DNA of 64,000 nucleotides from Paucibacter sp. TC2R-5 (GCF_025717605.1 NZ_JAJIRQ010000005.1:310001-374000); one strand, 5' to 3'. Numbered from the stretch's first letter, positions 46,240 through 56,027 are shown. Notes: a model not told the origin generated them from the sequence alone. Translations and numbers: made by a program.

Positions 46240-47226
46240 ATGGCGACCGAGAACATCACTCACGAAGCGAAGACGGGCGAGGCGTATGACGCCAGCGCCA
46301 AACAAAAATCGCAGGCCAAGACCGCCCGAATCCCGATCAAGATCGTGCCGGCCGAAACCCTGAAAAAACCCGACTGGATCCGCGTCAAGGCCGGCTCGCC
46401 GTCAACCCGTTTCTACGAGATCAAGCAGATCCTGCGCGAGCACAAGCTGCACACCGTCTGCGAAGAAGCGTCCTGCCCGAATATTGGCGAATGCTTCGGC
46501 AAAGGCACGGCCACCTTCATGATCATGGGTGATAAGTGCACGCGGCGCTGCCCGTTCTGCGATGTCGGCCATGGTCGGCCCGACCCACTGGACGAAGCCG
46601 AGCCACTGAATCTTGCCAAGACGATTGCCGCCTTGAAGCTCAAATACGTCGTGATCACCAGCGTGGACCGCGATGACTTGCGCGACGGCGGTGCCGGCCA
46701 TTTCGCCGAATGTATACGCCAGGTGCGCGAACACAGCCCGATGACGCAGATTGAAGTGCTGGTACCCGACTTCCGTGGCCGCGCCGACCGCGCGCTGGAC
46801 ATCCTCAAGGCCGCGCCGCCGGACGTGATGAACCACAATCTGGAAACCGCGCCGCGTCTGTATAAGGAAGCCCGGCCCGGCTCAGACTACCAGTTCAGCC
46901 TGGACCTGTTGAAGAACTTCAAGGCGGCGGTGCCCGGCGTGCCGACCAAGAGCGGCATCATGGTGGGCCTGGGCGAAACCGACGAAGAAATCCTGCAGGT
47001 GATGCGCGATATGCGCGCCCACAACATCGATATGTTGACCATCGGGCAATACCTGGCGCCGAGCGGTCACCACCTGCCGGTGCGCCGCTATGTGCACCCG
47101 GATACCTTCAAGATGTTCGAGGAAGAAGCCTACAAAATGGGCTTCAGCCACGCCGCCGTTGGCGCGATGGTGCGCTCCAGCTATCACGCCGATCAGCAGG
47201 CCCATGGGGTGGTTGCGGGCAGCTGA
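46240..47226 (+). CDS. lipA: Lipoyl synthase LipA
   Basis: A 328-residue radical SAM enzyme inserting two sulfurs into octanoyl groups. The auxiliary cluster motif is [12 protein letters not shown] and the radical SAM cluster motif [10 protein letters not shown]; a late R-S-S-Y motif (VRSSYHAD) coordinates the auxiliary cluster. The ATG at 46240 begins a protein of typical length; a longer frame upstream lies within lipB. An intrinsic terminator follows. Confidence 0.96.
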   Translation: MATENITHEAKTGEAYDASAKQKSQAKTARIPIKIVPAETLKKPDWIRVKAGSPSTRFYEIKQILREHKLHTVCEEASCPNIGECFGKGTATFMIMGDKCTRRCPFCDVGHGRPDPLDEAEPLNLAKTIAALKLKYVVITSVDRDDLRDGGAGHFAECIRQVREHSPMTQIEVLVPDFRGRADRALDILKAAPPDVMNHNLETAPRLYKEARPGSDYQFSLDLLKNFKAAVPGVPTKSGIMVGLGETDEEILQVMRDMRAHNIDMLTIGQYLAPSGHHLPVRRYVHPDTFKMFEEEAYKMGFSHAAVGAMVRSSYHADQQAHGVVAGS

Positions 47227-47241
47227 TCGCCAAGCCCAGAC

Positions 47242-47275
47242 AAAGAAAAAGGCGCTGAGTTCAGCGCCTTTTTTT
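47242..47275. terminator. Bidirectional intrinsic terminator between lipA and cphA
   Basis: GGCGCTG (47251-47257) and CAGCGCC (47262-47268) pair with a 4-nt loop, flanked by an A-rich run left and seven T right. It ends lipA on the plus strand and cphA, which stops at 47302, on the minus strand. Confidence 0.9.
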
Positions 47276-47301
47276 CATGGGGCCAGCAGCCTGCTCAGCC
47301 C

Positions 47302-49881
47302 TCAGCCCTCAGCGATCCGCTTCGCCAAATGCGCTAAGGCTTCTTCGACCTGGTCGACCAGAACCAGGCATAAGTCACCGGGCTGCAAGCGCGCCAAGGC
47401 CTTATCGATGGCCACAAACTCGCCGCGGATCTCATCGATGAAGGTCGTGCGCTCCGCACCCACCAGGCCTTCGCGCAGCAAGGCCAGCACTTCGCCGTCC
47501 GAGCGGCCGCGCTGGCAGGCGTCTTCGAACAACAGCACATCATCAAAGGCGGCGCCCAAGATAACGGTCTGCTCGCGGATGTCCTCGTCGCGTCTATCTC
47601 CCGCGCCGCTGATCACGACCGAGCGGCGCTTGCCTGGCAGGGCCGCCACGGCGCTGACCAAGGCCCGCATCGCGTCGGCGTTATGGCCGTAGTCGGCGAT
47701 CACGGTGGCACCGCGATAGTCCATCACATTGAAGCGACCGGGCGCGTTGTCGGCGTCATTGGCGAAGCTGGCCAGACCACGGCGCACGGTGTCCCAGTCC
47801 AGGCCAATGCCCCAGGCGGCGGCGACCGAGGCCATCGCGTTTTCGATCTGGAAGCCGATCGCGCCATTGCGGGTGATGGGGATGTCGCGCAGCGCAATGT
47901 TCTCGCGCCATGAGCCTTGCGCGGCCACCAGCATATCGCCGTCGATATAGACACAGCGCTTGCCCTGCGCCCGGTGGGTAGCCATCAGCGGGTGGTGGCG
48001 GTCGGAAGCAAAGAAGATGATCTGGCCCGGGCAGACCTCGGCCATCTTGGCCACCACCGGGTCGGCGGCGTTCAAGACCGCATAACCCGAAGCAGCGACG
48101 TTTTGCACGATCACGCGCTTGACCAGGGCCAACTCGTCCACCGTGTTGAGGAAGTTCATGCCGAGGTGGTCGCCGGCGCCCAGATTAGTGACGACAGCCA
48201 CTTGGCAGCGATCAAAACCCAAGCCTTCACGCAGCACGCCGCCGCGCGCGGTCTCAAACACCGCAGCTTCAACGTCCGGGTGCATCAGCACATTGCGCGC
48301 GCTCTTGGGGCCCGAGCAATCGCCGCTGTCGATCTGGCGGCCGTCCACATAGACGCCGTCGGTATTGGTCATGCCGACCTTGAGCCCGCAGGTCGCGAAC
48401 AAATGGGCGATCAGGCGCGAGGTGGTGGTCTTGCCATTGGTACCGGTGACGGCGACCACTGGGATGCGACCGTCTTCGCTCTTGTGGCCATGGCCATAGA
48501 GGTGGGAGATGATGGCCTCGCCGACATTGCGGCCCTTGCCATAGCTGGGGCTCAGGTGCATGCGCAGCCCCGGTGCGGCGTTGACTTCAACCACGCCGCC
48601 ATTGATTTCTTCCAGCGGCCGCAGCACGCTCTCGGCCACCACATCGACGCCGCAGACATGCAGGCCGACCACTTGTGCGGCCGCGATTGCACGCGCCGCC
48701 ACTTCGGGGTGCACATCATCGGTGACATCGGTGGCGGTGCCGCCGGTGGATAGATTGGCGTTATTGCGCAGGATCACCCGCTGGCCCTTGGGCGGTACCG
48801 ACTCCGGGGTCAGGTCTTGCTGTACCAGGCGTGCGACGGCGATATCGTCGAAGCGAATCTTGGTCAGCGAGGTGGCGTGGCCGTCTCCGCGCTTGGGGTC
48901 GGCGTTGACCTTGTCGACCAATTGCTTGACGGTCAGCTTGCCGTCACCGATGACATGCGGCGGGTCGCGGCGGGCGGCGGCGATCAAGCGGTCACCGACC
49001 ACCAAAAGCCGGTAATCGCTGCCGGGCAGGAACTTCTCCACCATCACCTGGCCGATGTCCTCGGCGGCCTTGTAGGCGATTTCCATATGCTCGCGGGTGA
49101 CAACATTGACCGTCACGCCCTTGCCCTGGTTGCCGTCGAGTGGCTTGACGACCACCGGCAAGCCGATTTCTTCGGCCACGGCCCAGGCTTCATCGACAGA
49201 ATCCACTGGCGCGCCAATCGGCACCGGCACGCCGGCCGACTGCAAGAGCCGCTTGGAGAGGTCCTTGTCCTGCGCGATCGATTCGCTGACGGCGCTGGTC
49301 GCGTCAACCTCGGCCGCCCAGATGCGGCGCTGTTTGGCGCCCCAGCCGAACTGCACCAGGCTGCCCTGCGTCAGGCGGCGAAAGGGCACACCGCGGGCAA
49401 GCGCGGCATTGACGATGGAGCCGGTCGAGGGGCCCAGGCGCACATCCTCGTCCAGCTCGCGCAGCTGCGCCAGTGTCGCGTCGGCGTCGAAGGTGCCGCC
49501 GTCGCGGGCGGCCGCGACCAGCTTGCAGGCCTCATTGAACGCGAGGCGACCAACGTCTTCTTCGCTGTATTCGACCACCACCTGGTAGCTGCCGGCTTCC
49601 GAGGTGATGTGAGTCTGGCTAAAGGTCACCGGGCAGCCGGCTTGGGCTTGCAGGGCTAGCGTTGCCTGCTCCAAGACATGGGCCAGTGAGATTGGCGTGC
49701 GTGTGGCGCTGGCTGGACGCAGGGCGCCGATGCTGGGGAAAAGGGCGCGCAAGCGAGCCTCGAAGTCGGGCATGTCGGCGATCGACTGCTCGGCGGGTGT
49801 GCAATGCACCACAGCTTCGATGGCGGTGTGGCGGCTCCACATATTCGGGCCGCGCAGGGCGCGGGTGCGAGAGACTTCCAT
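47302..49881 (-). CDS. cphA: Cyanophycin synthetase CphA, with intact ATP-grasp and Mur-ligase domains
   Basis: An 859-residue enzyme that makes cyanophycin, a poly-Asp backbone with Arg side chains, by adding Asp then Arg. The N-terminal domain (about 1-150) lacks the canonical HxxEHxxxE: residues 68-76 read HVLEQATLA. The ATP-grasp domain (about 200-460) has VVKPLDGNQGKGV, LSTGGTATDVTDDVHP and VEVNAAPG. The Mur-ligase domain has the P-loop GTNGKTTT (480-487) and the full C-terminal lobe with VIADYGHN. So both polymerising sites seem intact but the N-terminal site does not. It follows cphA' by 44 bp. Start follows GAGGAAGA. Confidence 0.95.
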   Translation of the reverse strand: MEVSRTRALRGPNMWSRHTAIEAVVHCTPAEQSIADMPDFEARLRALFPSIGALRPASATRTPISLAHVLEQATLALQAQAGCPVTFSQTHITSEAGSYQVVVEYSEEDVGRLAFNEACKLVAAARDGGTFDADATLAQLRELDEDVRLGPSTGSIVNAALARGVPFRRLTQGSLVQFGWGAKQRRIWAAEVDATSAVSESIAQDKDLSKRLLQSAGVPVPIGAPVDSVDEAWAVAEEIGLPVVVKPLDGNQGKGVTVNVVTREHMEIAYKAAEDIGQVMVEKFLPGSDYRLLVVGDRLIAAARRDPPHVIGDGKLTVKQLVDKVNADPKRGDGHATSLTKIRFDDIAVARLVQQDLTPESVPPKGQRVILRNNANLSTGGTATDVTDDVHPEVAARAIAAAQVVGLHVCGVDVVAESVLRPLEEINGGVVEVNAAPGLRMHLSPSYGKGRNVGEAIISHLYGHGHKSEDGRIPVVAVTGTNGKTTTSRLIAHLFATCGLKVGMTNTDGVYVDGRQIDSGDCSGPKSARNVLMHPDVEAAVFETARGGVLREGLGFDRCQVAVVTNLGAGDHLGMNFLNTVDELALVKRVIVQNVAASGYAVLNAADPVVAKMAEVCPGQIIFFASDRHHPLMATHRAQGKRCVYIDGDMLVAAQGSWRENIALRDIPITRNGAIGFQIENAMASVAAAWGIGLDWDTVRRGLASFANDADNAPGRFNVMDYRGATVIADYGHNADAMRALVSAVAALPGKRRSVVISGAGDRRDEDIREQTVILGAAFDDVLLFEDACQRGRSDGEVLALLREGLVGAERTTFIDEIRGEFVAIDKALARLQPGDLCLVLVDQVEEALAHLAKRIAEG

Positions 49882-49925
49882 GGATGGTCTTCCTCGAAGA
49901 AATATTGTTTATGAGTAGCGCGTGC

Positions 49926-52115
49926 TCAGGCGGCGAGCTCAGGCACAAAGGTGTCCAGCCCGGCTGAAATCAGTTCGGGCGAGATGTTCATGGCCCAGGC
50001 GGTGGCGACGGCGCCCAGCACGGTGGCGGCATCAATTTCTGCCGCAGCGTCCATGTCGGCAGCTGCGAAGCGCCGCAGCAAGGCGTCAACATTGGCGCCG
50101 ACCGTTTCGGACTGGCCATGCGCCAGCACGGCCGCACCCCCTTGCAAAAAGACCGCCCGCCCGCCTTGTTCGCGGTGCGCGGCCAGGGCCGGCAGCGTGG
50201 CGTCCAGGGCATAGAGCACGACCTCGCCGTCGCACAGATCGCTCATCTCGACCAGCAGCGGCTCAGCCGCATTGAGCACCGCAGCGCCTTCGCCCAAGAC
50301 CACATCGACTTGCGTGCGCAAGACCTTGAAGAGCTGGTCCGGGTTCATCACGTCGAACTCGGCCAAGCCTTCGATGCCGCCCATATCGGTGACCAAGCCA
50401 ACTTGGCAGCGGTCATAGGACAGACCGTCACGCAAAATCGCCTCGGCGTTATTTTCAATCACCACCGCGTCGACGCCGCGATTCATCAGCAAACGGTGGG
50501 CAGCGTCCCAACGCACGCTGCTCTTGCGTTCCACGCGGCGGGTGCCGAGGAACAAACCGTTGCGGCAGGCCAGGCCCACATGGCGGCCGTTCAGATGCAA
50601 GAGCCAGGCCACCAGGCGCGAGATCGTGTGGGTGCCGCGCGAGCCGGCCACGCCGACGATGGGGATGCGGCCGGTTTCGTCTTCGGCAAACAGGTGGTCG
50701 ATGATGGCCTTGCCAACCGGCTGGGGCATGCCCTCGGCGGGCTTCAGATGCATCAGCAGGCCGGGCCCGGCGTTGACCTCCACAATCGCGCCGCCTTGTT
50801 CGGCCAGCGGTCTGCCGATGCTCTCTGCGACCAGGTCAACACCGGCGATGTCCAGGCCGATCACACGCGCAGCCAGGCTGACGGCATGGGCCACATCGGG
50901 GTGGACCTCGTCGGTGCAGTCAATCGAGACATTGCCGTTGCGTTGAATCATCACCTGGCGACCGGCCTCCGGCACGCCGTCGATCTGCAAGCCTTGCCGC
51001 TCCAAGTCGAGGGCGATCACCGAGTCTTCCAGCACATTGATGCGGTTGAGCGGGAACTCTTCGGTCAAGCCGCGGCGCGGGTCGTTATTGATCTGCGAAT
51101 CGATCAGCTGAATGACGGTTTGCACACCGTCACCGGTGACATAGGCCACCTCGCCACGCGCGGCTGCCACGACCCGCCCGCCCACCACCAGCAGGCGATG
51201 CTCATTGCCGGGGATGTAGCGCTCGACCAGCACCTCGCTGCCGTGCTGTTCGGCCAAAGCGAAGGCTGCCATCACATCGGGGCGGGTTTTCAGATCCAGC
51301 GTGACACCGCGGCCGTGGTTGCCATCCGATGGTTTGACGACGACCGGCAGGCCGAGATCCTCGGCCGCTTCCCAGGCTGCTTCGGCGGTTTTGACGGCCA
51401 CGCCTTCCGGCACCGGCACGCCAACGGCCTTCAGCAGCGATTTGGTCAGGTCTTTGTCGCCGGCAATGCCTTCGGCGATCGCGCTGGTCATATCGGTCTC
51501 GGCCGTCCAGATGCGACGTTGGCGCGCACCGTGGCCCAGTTGCACCAGATTGCCGTCGTTCAGGCGGATGTGCGGGATGCGGCGGTCGGTCGCGGCGGCG
51601 ACGATGGCGGCCGTCGAGGGGCCGAGATAGCAGTCGTCGAGCTTGTCGCGCACGCGCGCCACGGCTGCATTGACATCGAAGGCTTCGTCATTGATGGTGG
51701 CCATCAGCAAGGCGTGGCCCTCGGCCAGGGCGCTGCGGGCCACATGTTCGTCGCGGGCCCGGAACACCATGCGGTAGACGCCGCGCTGGCTGGTCGAGCG
51801 GGTCTGGCCGAAGCCGGTCGGCATGCCGGCCAGGTTCAGCAACTCGATCACGATGTGTTCCAAGACATGGCCGCACCAGGTGCCTTCGACCAGGCGCTGC
51901 AAAAAGCCGCCGCGCTCGCCAACGCCGCAGTGATGCTCGATCAGCGCCGGCAAAGCCTTGGTGATGCGGTCGGTGAAGCCGTCCAGCAGATTGGTGGGCC
52001 AGTCTTCCAACTCGCCCAAATCCAGCCAGACTTCCAGCACGGGACGGTAGGTCCACATATTGGGGCCGCGCAAATAATTGATGCGCAGCAGCTTGATGTC
52101 TTCTTTCTTGCTCAT
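49926..52115 (-). CDS. cphA': Second cyanophycin synthetase CphA', truncated Mur-ligase
   Basis: A 729-residue paralog. The N-terminal domain has HVLEHIVIE (residues 83-91), the full HxxEHxxxE pattern, plus ERGGFLQRLVEGTW. The ATP-grasp domain has VVKPSDGNHGRGV and VEVNAGPG, but the equivalent of LSTGGTATD is shortened to VSIDCTDEVHP. The Mur-like domain P-loop is GSRGTHT (491-497), with Thr for the invariant Lys, and the protein ends without the C-terminal lobe. So polymerising activity is doubtful. Betaproteobacteria such as Cupriavidus carry a cphA' beside cphA; its role is not settled. It is first in the operon, divergent from the ABC transporter. Confidence 0.93.
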   Translation of the reverse strand: MSKKEDIKLLRINYLRGPNMWTYRPVLEVWLDLGELEDWPTNLLDGFTDRITKALPALIEHHCGVGERGGFLQRLVEGTWCGHVLEHIVIELLNLAGMPTGFGQTRSTSQRGVYRMVFRARDEHVARSALAEGHALLMATINDEAFDVNAAVARVRDKLDDCYLGPSTAAIVAAATDRRIPHIRLNDGNLVQLGHGARQRRIWTAETDMTSAIAEGIAGDKDLTKSLLKAVGVPVPEGVAVKTAEAAWEAAEDLGLPVVVKPSDGNHGRGVTLDLKTRPDVMAAFALAEQHGSEVLVERYIPGNEHRLLVVGGRVVAAARGEVAYVTGDGVQTVIQLIDSQINNDPRRGLTEEFPLNRINVLEDSVIALDLERQGLQIDGVPEAGRQVMIQRNGNVSIDCTDEVHPDVAHAVSLAARVIGLDIAGVDLVAESIGRPLAEQGGAIVEVNAGPGLLMHLKPAEGMPQPVGKAIIDHLFAEDETGRIPIVGVAGSRGTHTISRLVAWLLHLNGRHVGLACRNGLFLGTRRVERKSSVRWDAAHRLLMNRGVDAVVIENNAEAILRDGLSYDRCQVGLVTDMGGIEGLAEFDVMNPDQLFKVLRTQVDVVLGEGAAVLNAAEPLLVEMSDLCDGEVVLYALDATLPALAAHREQGGRAVFLQGGAAVLAHGQSETVGANVDALLRRFAAADMDAAAEIDAATVLGAVATAWAMNISPELISAGLDTFVPELAA

Positions 52116-52407
52116 GTGTGACGAGGAGGTTGAGGGCTGTTTGGGAGCCTGATGCAGGGAGGCGGATTTCTAAACTGGCGCAATTGTGCGCCCTTTGCGG
52201 CTGGCTTTGAGGCAGGCTTTGAGGTGCAGGGCCGAGCTGTCGCTAATGCAGGGTTTGAGCAACGTTTGAGCAAGGCTTGGCTCGCGCCGTGGCGTCAATG
52301 TGCATGAATTCGGCATTGCCTTGGTGGCGATGAGTGAAAATCCGGACTTGAACCTTGCCGGAGACCCCTTTTGAGGTGGCCGGCCTATAAATAGATTGCG
52401 TCATCAC

Positions 52408-54690
52408 ATGTCAGTTGAAGTGTCTGTGCAGCACCCCCGATGGCCCGAAGTCCAAGCGCGATTGCTGCCGCATGAGAACGTGCTGGCCCCGCTGGAGGTT
52501 GACCTGGACTCGCAATGCCGTTTCGCGCGCGGTCTGCTGGTCTTGACATCGCAGCGTCTGCTGGCCTGGGATCCGGCCAGCGCCCAATGGTCAGACTGGC
52601 CGCTGACGGCCGATTTGCGCATGCAGATCTCGGACCATGCCGGCGTCGGCTCGCTGGAACTGCTCAACGCCGAACGGCGCTTGGGGCTGTGGCGCTTCAC
52701 ATTACAAATGAATCTGCAGGCGCAGCGCTGGCAAGATTTGTTCACTCGGCGTATCGAGTCGGGCGGGGTGCAAGAACAGGCTCAAGTCGAGGAAGCGGAG
52801 TATTGCCCCAGTTGCCAAGCCCCGCTGCCGCCGGAGAGTGAGGAATGCCCGGCCTGCGCGCGCGAACTGCACACGCCGCCGTCGACCTGGGTGCTGCTGC
52901 GCCTGGCGCGTTTTGCCAAACCTTACCAAGGTCAACTCTTGCTGGGCTTTTTGCTGATGCTGGGTTCCACCGGCGCCACGCTGGTGGCACCGTACCTGAG
53001 CATTCCGCTGATGGACAAGGTCTTGATCCCCTTCCAGGCCGGCCACAAGATCGATCCCTATCTGGTGGCGCTGATTCTGAGCGGCTTGTTCGGCGCATCC
53101 CTGGTGTCTTGGTTGCTGGGCTGGGCCAAGACCTATATCTTGGCCTTGGCCTCGGAGCGTATTGCCGCCGACCTGCGCACCGCGACCTTCGAGCATTTGC
53201 TCAGCCTGTCGCTGGAGTATTTCGGCAACAAGCGCACGGGAGACTTGATGTCGCGCATCGGCTCCGAGACCGACCGCATCAGCGTGTTTTTGTCCTTGCA
53301 TGCGCTGGACTTCATCACCGACGTCTTGATGCTCTTGATGACGGCGACGATTTTGTTCTCGATCAACCCCTGGCTGGCGCTGGTCACCTTGGTGCCGCTG
53401 CCGTTCATTTCCTGGATGATTCACTTGGTGCGCGACCGTCTGCGGACCGGCTTCGAGAAGATCGACCGGGTTTGGGGCGAAGTCACCTCGGTGCTGGCCG
53501 ACACCATCCCCGGCGTGCGCGTGGTCAAGGCCTTTGCGCAAGAAAAGCGCGAGGCGCAGCGTTTCCGCGAGGCCAATGCCAATAACCTCAAGATCAATGA
53601 CAAGCTGAACAAGACCTGGAGCTTGTTCGGCCCGACGGTATCGCTGCTGACCGAGTTCGGCTTGCTGGTGGTGTGGGCCTTCGGTATCTATCTGGTGTCC
53701 AAGCAGGAGATCACGGTCGGTATCTTGACCGCCTTCATTGCCTATATCGGCCGCTTTTATGGGCGTATGGATTCGATGAGCCGTATCGTCTCGGTGACGC
53801 AAAAAGCGGCTGCCGGCGCCAAGCGCATCTTCGACATCCTCGATCACCAATCGAATGTGCCCGACCCGGTCAATCCGACGCCGCTGCACAACTGCAAGGG
53901 CGGCATACAGATTCAAGACATCGGCTTCCGCTACGGCAACCGGGCGGTGATTCGCGGCCTGTCCCTGGACATCAAGCCGGGCGAGATGATTGGCTTGGTC
54001 GGCCACAGCGGTTCGGGCAAGAGCACGCTGGTCAACTTGATTTGCCGTTTTTATGACGTCACCGAAGGCGGCATCCGCGTTGACGGGATTGATTTGCGCC
54101 GCATCGGCGTAGCCGATTACCGTCGCCATATCGGCTTGGTTCTGCAGGAGCCGTTTTTGTTTTTCGGCACGATTGCCGAGAACATCGCCTACGGCAAGCC
54201 CGAAGCGTCGCGGGCCGAAATCGTCGCCGCCGCGCGTGCCGCTCATGCGCATGAGTTCATCTTGCGCCTGCCGCAGGGCTATGACTCGCTGGTCGGCGAG
54301 CGGGGTCAGGGCTTGAGCGGCGGTGAGCGCCAGCGCATCTCGATCGCACGCGCTTTGCTGATTGATCCGCGCATCTTGATCCTCGATGAGGCCACGTCCT
54401 CGGTCGACACCGAGACCGAAAAAGAAATCCAAAAGGCGCTGGACAACTTGGTCAAGGGCCGCACGACGATTGCGATCGCCCACCGCTTGTCGACTCTGCG
54501 CAAGGCCGACCGGCTGGTGGTGATGGATCGCGGGCAGGTAGTCGAAGAAGGCCCGCACGACGTTTTGATGGAAAAGCGCGGCGCTTACTGGCGCTTGTAT
54601 GAGGCGCAGGTGCGCAGGGTGGACGCCGATGGTGAGCAAGTGTTGCCGATGCTGCCGCCGAATTTGAATGCACACACGGCGCAGCAATGA
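52408..54690 (+). CDS. Cyanophycin-associated ABC exporter with PH-like and zinc-ribbon N-terminus
   Basis: A 760-residue fused permease-ATPase of exporter type. The N-terminal region (about 1-118) resembles a PH-like domain, then a zinc ribbon CPSCQAPLPPESEECPAC (Cys 133, 136, 147, 150). Six transmembrane helices follow (about 170-460). The ATPase has GHSGSGKST (about 532), LSGGERQR and ILDEATS. The N-terminal additions are unusual for exporters. Such genes beside cphA are annotated as cyanophycin metabolism-associated; substrate unknown. It is divergent from cphA' and followed by DUF1854. The start is ATG 52408 rather than TTG 52396. Confidence 0.9.
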   Translation: MSVEVSVQHPRWPEVQARLLPHENVLAPLEVDLDSQCRFARGLLVLTSQRLLAWDPASAQWSDWPLTADLRMQISDHAGVGSLELLNAERRLGLWRFTLQMNLQAQRWQDLFTRRIESGGVQEQAQVEEAEYCPSCQAPLPPESEECPACARELHTPPSTWVLLRLARFAKPYQGQLLLGFLLMLGSTGATLVAPYLSIPLMDKVLIPFQAGHKIDPYLVALILSGLFGASLVSWLLGWAKTYILALASERIAADLRTATFEHLLSLSLEYFGNKRTGDLMSRIGSETDRISVFLSLHALDFITDVLMLLMTATILFSINPWLALVTLVPLPFISWMIHLVRDRLRTGFEKIDRVWGEVTSVLADTIPGVRVVKAFAQEKREAQRFREANANNLKINDKLNKTWSLFGPTVSLLTEFGLLVVWAFGIYLVSKQEITVGILTAFIAYIGRFYGRMDSMSRIVSVTQKAAAGAKRIFDILDHQSNVPDPVNPTPLHNCKGGIQIQDIGFRYGNRAVIRGLSLDIKPGEMIGLVGHSGSGKSTLVNLICRFYDVTEGGIRVDGIDLRRIGVADYRRHIGLVLQEPFLFFGTIAENIAYGKPEASRAEIVAAARAAHAHEFILRLPQGYDSLVGERGQGLSGGERQRISIARALLIDPRILILDEATSSVDTETEKEIQKALDNLVKGRTTIAIAHRLSTLRKADRLVVMDRGQVVEEGPHDVLMEKRGAYWRLYEAQVRRVDADGEQVLPMLPPNLNAHTAQQ

Positions 54691-54707
54691 GGACGAGCGA
54701 GAAGACC

Positions 54708-55175
54708 ATGAGCAGCAATCTGAACCTGTCACGCAACGCCTTTGGCCGCCTATTGCTGACCGATGCGCAGGGCCGTGAGCATGCCGACATCAGCGTCGTG
54801 CGGGCTCATCCAATTTCGGCGCCGGATGAGGGTGTGTCCTTGATCGGCAGCGATGGCCATGAATTGGCCTGGATCGAAGACCTGGCCGCCTTGCCTGTGG
54901 CCCAGCGCGAGTTGTTGACGGCCGAGTTGGCGAGTCGCGATTTCATGCCGACGATTCAGCACATCACAGCGGTGTCCACCTTCTCCACGCCCAGCCAATG
55001 GACGGTCGCGACCGACCGCGGCGAAACGGTCTTCATCTTGAAGACCGAAGAAGACATTCGCCGCCTGCCGGACGGCCGCTTGTTGATCGCCAGCAGCCAT
55101 GGCCTGCAACTGATGATTCAGGATCGCTTCGCGCTCGACCGGGCTTCGCGCAAGTTCCTGGAGCGCTTTCTCTGA
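54708..55175 (+). CDS. Cyanophycin-associated DUF1854 protein
   Basis: A 155-residue protein (162 if ATG 54687, which overlaps the ABC stop, is used). NAFGRLLLTDAQGREHADISVVRAHPISAPDEGVSL begins DUF1854, and LRFLPTxxxI-like FMPTIQHITAVSTFSTPSQWTVATDRG and FILKTEEDIRRLPDGRLLIAS are family segments. No membrane helix is seen. The family occurs next to a cphA-linked ABC transporter, suggesting that it binds or regulates the transporter. Its last 20 codons recur as a degenerate copy at 57116-57169. Confidence 0.87.
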   Translation: MSSNLNLSRNAFGRLLLTDAQGREHADISVVRAHPISAPDEGVSLIGSDGHELAWIEDLAALPVAQRELLTAELASRDFMPTIQHITAVSTFSTPSQWTVATDRGETVFILKTEEDIRRLPDGRLLIASSHGLQLMIQDRFALDRASRKFLERFL

Positions 55176-55184
55176 TCAAGCGGG
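55131..55184. repeat. Direct repeat copy A, DUF1854 gene 3' end
   Basis: Positions 55131-55184 match 57116-57169 at a constant offset of 1985 bp, with 26 bases identical (55159-55184). Copy A encodes the final residues of DUF1854 ending SRKFLERFL and the stop codon. Confidence 0.8.
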
Positions 55185-55202
55185 CCTGGCGCGCTGCGCT
55201 CG

Positions 55203-56027
55203 TCAGGCCTTGCGTCGGCGTTGCTGCGCTGCACCGGCTACGCAAGTCAAGCCTGCCAGCAGCATCGCCCATGAGGCTGCTTCCGGCACCGGGCTCACAC
55301 CCGGGCTGAAAATGAAGTGGCCGCCCGCCGGAGCCGCGCCGCTGACCGCAAAGCTCGGGTCCAGCACGGACGAAGCCAAACCGATGGCTGTTCCGTTGTT
55401 CGAGAACGCGTTTGCTTCGGCATAGAGCTGCATTTGGACGGTGTAAACCGTGTTTTGCCGCAAATTGACGCTGAAGGGTTGAATCGGCAAAGATGGAGTG
55501 CCGCCGCAGGGTTGGTAGGCGGCCGATGTGCTGGCGCTGCTGCAGTGGTAGCCGGTGTACACCGTATCCGATGCCGGGCCTGTCAGCGACAGCTTGCTCC
55601 AGGTATAGCTGCGGTAATAACCCCCTGATGGTGCGGAGCCTTGCGCGAGCAAATTGTCGAACGCCTGCACGCTGACGTTCAGCCAGTCATGGCTGCCGGT
55701 CGGATTGATGTACGCGAGTTGGTAACTCAGCTTGTTGCTGGCAGACACATAGCCGGTGCTGCCTGTTTGCACCTCGGCGGTGATCGTGGGCGACTGGCCC
55801 AGCACGGTGCTGACGCTGCCCCGGCTGCCGTTGACCGAGGACACGGCAGAAAAAGAGCCGGTGCTGTAGTTCCAAAAGGTGTCGCCATAGGGTTCATCGG
55901 GCCGCACGGACTGAATCAGGCTTGGATCGGCCAAGGTGATGGCGTGGCTTGGGCCTGCTTGACTAAGGGCAAGGCTAGCGGTGAAAGCGGTCGCTAAGGT
56001 GGCGCGCAGCTGTGGATGGCTTGACAT
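55203..56027 (-). CDS. Exported protein with PEP-CTERM-like sorting signal
   Basis: A 274-residue protein. The signal peptide ends near SHAIT, and the C-terminus has VPEAASWAMLLAGLTCVAGA followed by RRRKA, a PEP-CTERM signal with PEA in place of the usual PEP. Exosortase systems use this for processing and export in bacteria that make exopolysaccharide. The middle region is beta-rich and unrecognised, with Gly/Ser/Tyr abundance. The start follows GGAG. It is divergent from the LuxR gene 97 bp away. Confidence 0.8.
   Translation of the reverse strand: MSSHPQLRATLATAFTASLALSQAGPSHAITLADPSLIQSVRPDEPYGDTFWNYSTGSFSAVSSVNGSRGSVSTVLGQSPTITAEVQTGSTGYVSASNKLSYQLAYINPTGSHDWLNVSVQAFDNLLAQGSAPSGGYYRSYTWSKLSLTGPASDTVYTGYHCSSASTSAAYQPCGGTPSLPIQPFSVNLRQNTVYTVQMQLYAEANAFSNNGTAIGLASSVLDPSFAVSGAAPAGGHFIFSPGVSPVPEAASWAMLLAGLTCVAGAAQQRRRKA

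Noticed and set aside
50118-52121. 667-codon plus-strand frame opposite cphA'
   Set aside because: High-GC antisense artifact with His/Gln/Asp-rich composition; cphA' on the minus strand has clear synthetase motifs.
52702-54732. 676-codon minus frame opposite the ABC exporter
   Set aside because: Antisense artifact; the ABC motifs GHSGSGKST and LSGGERQR are on the plus strand.
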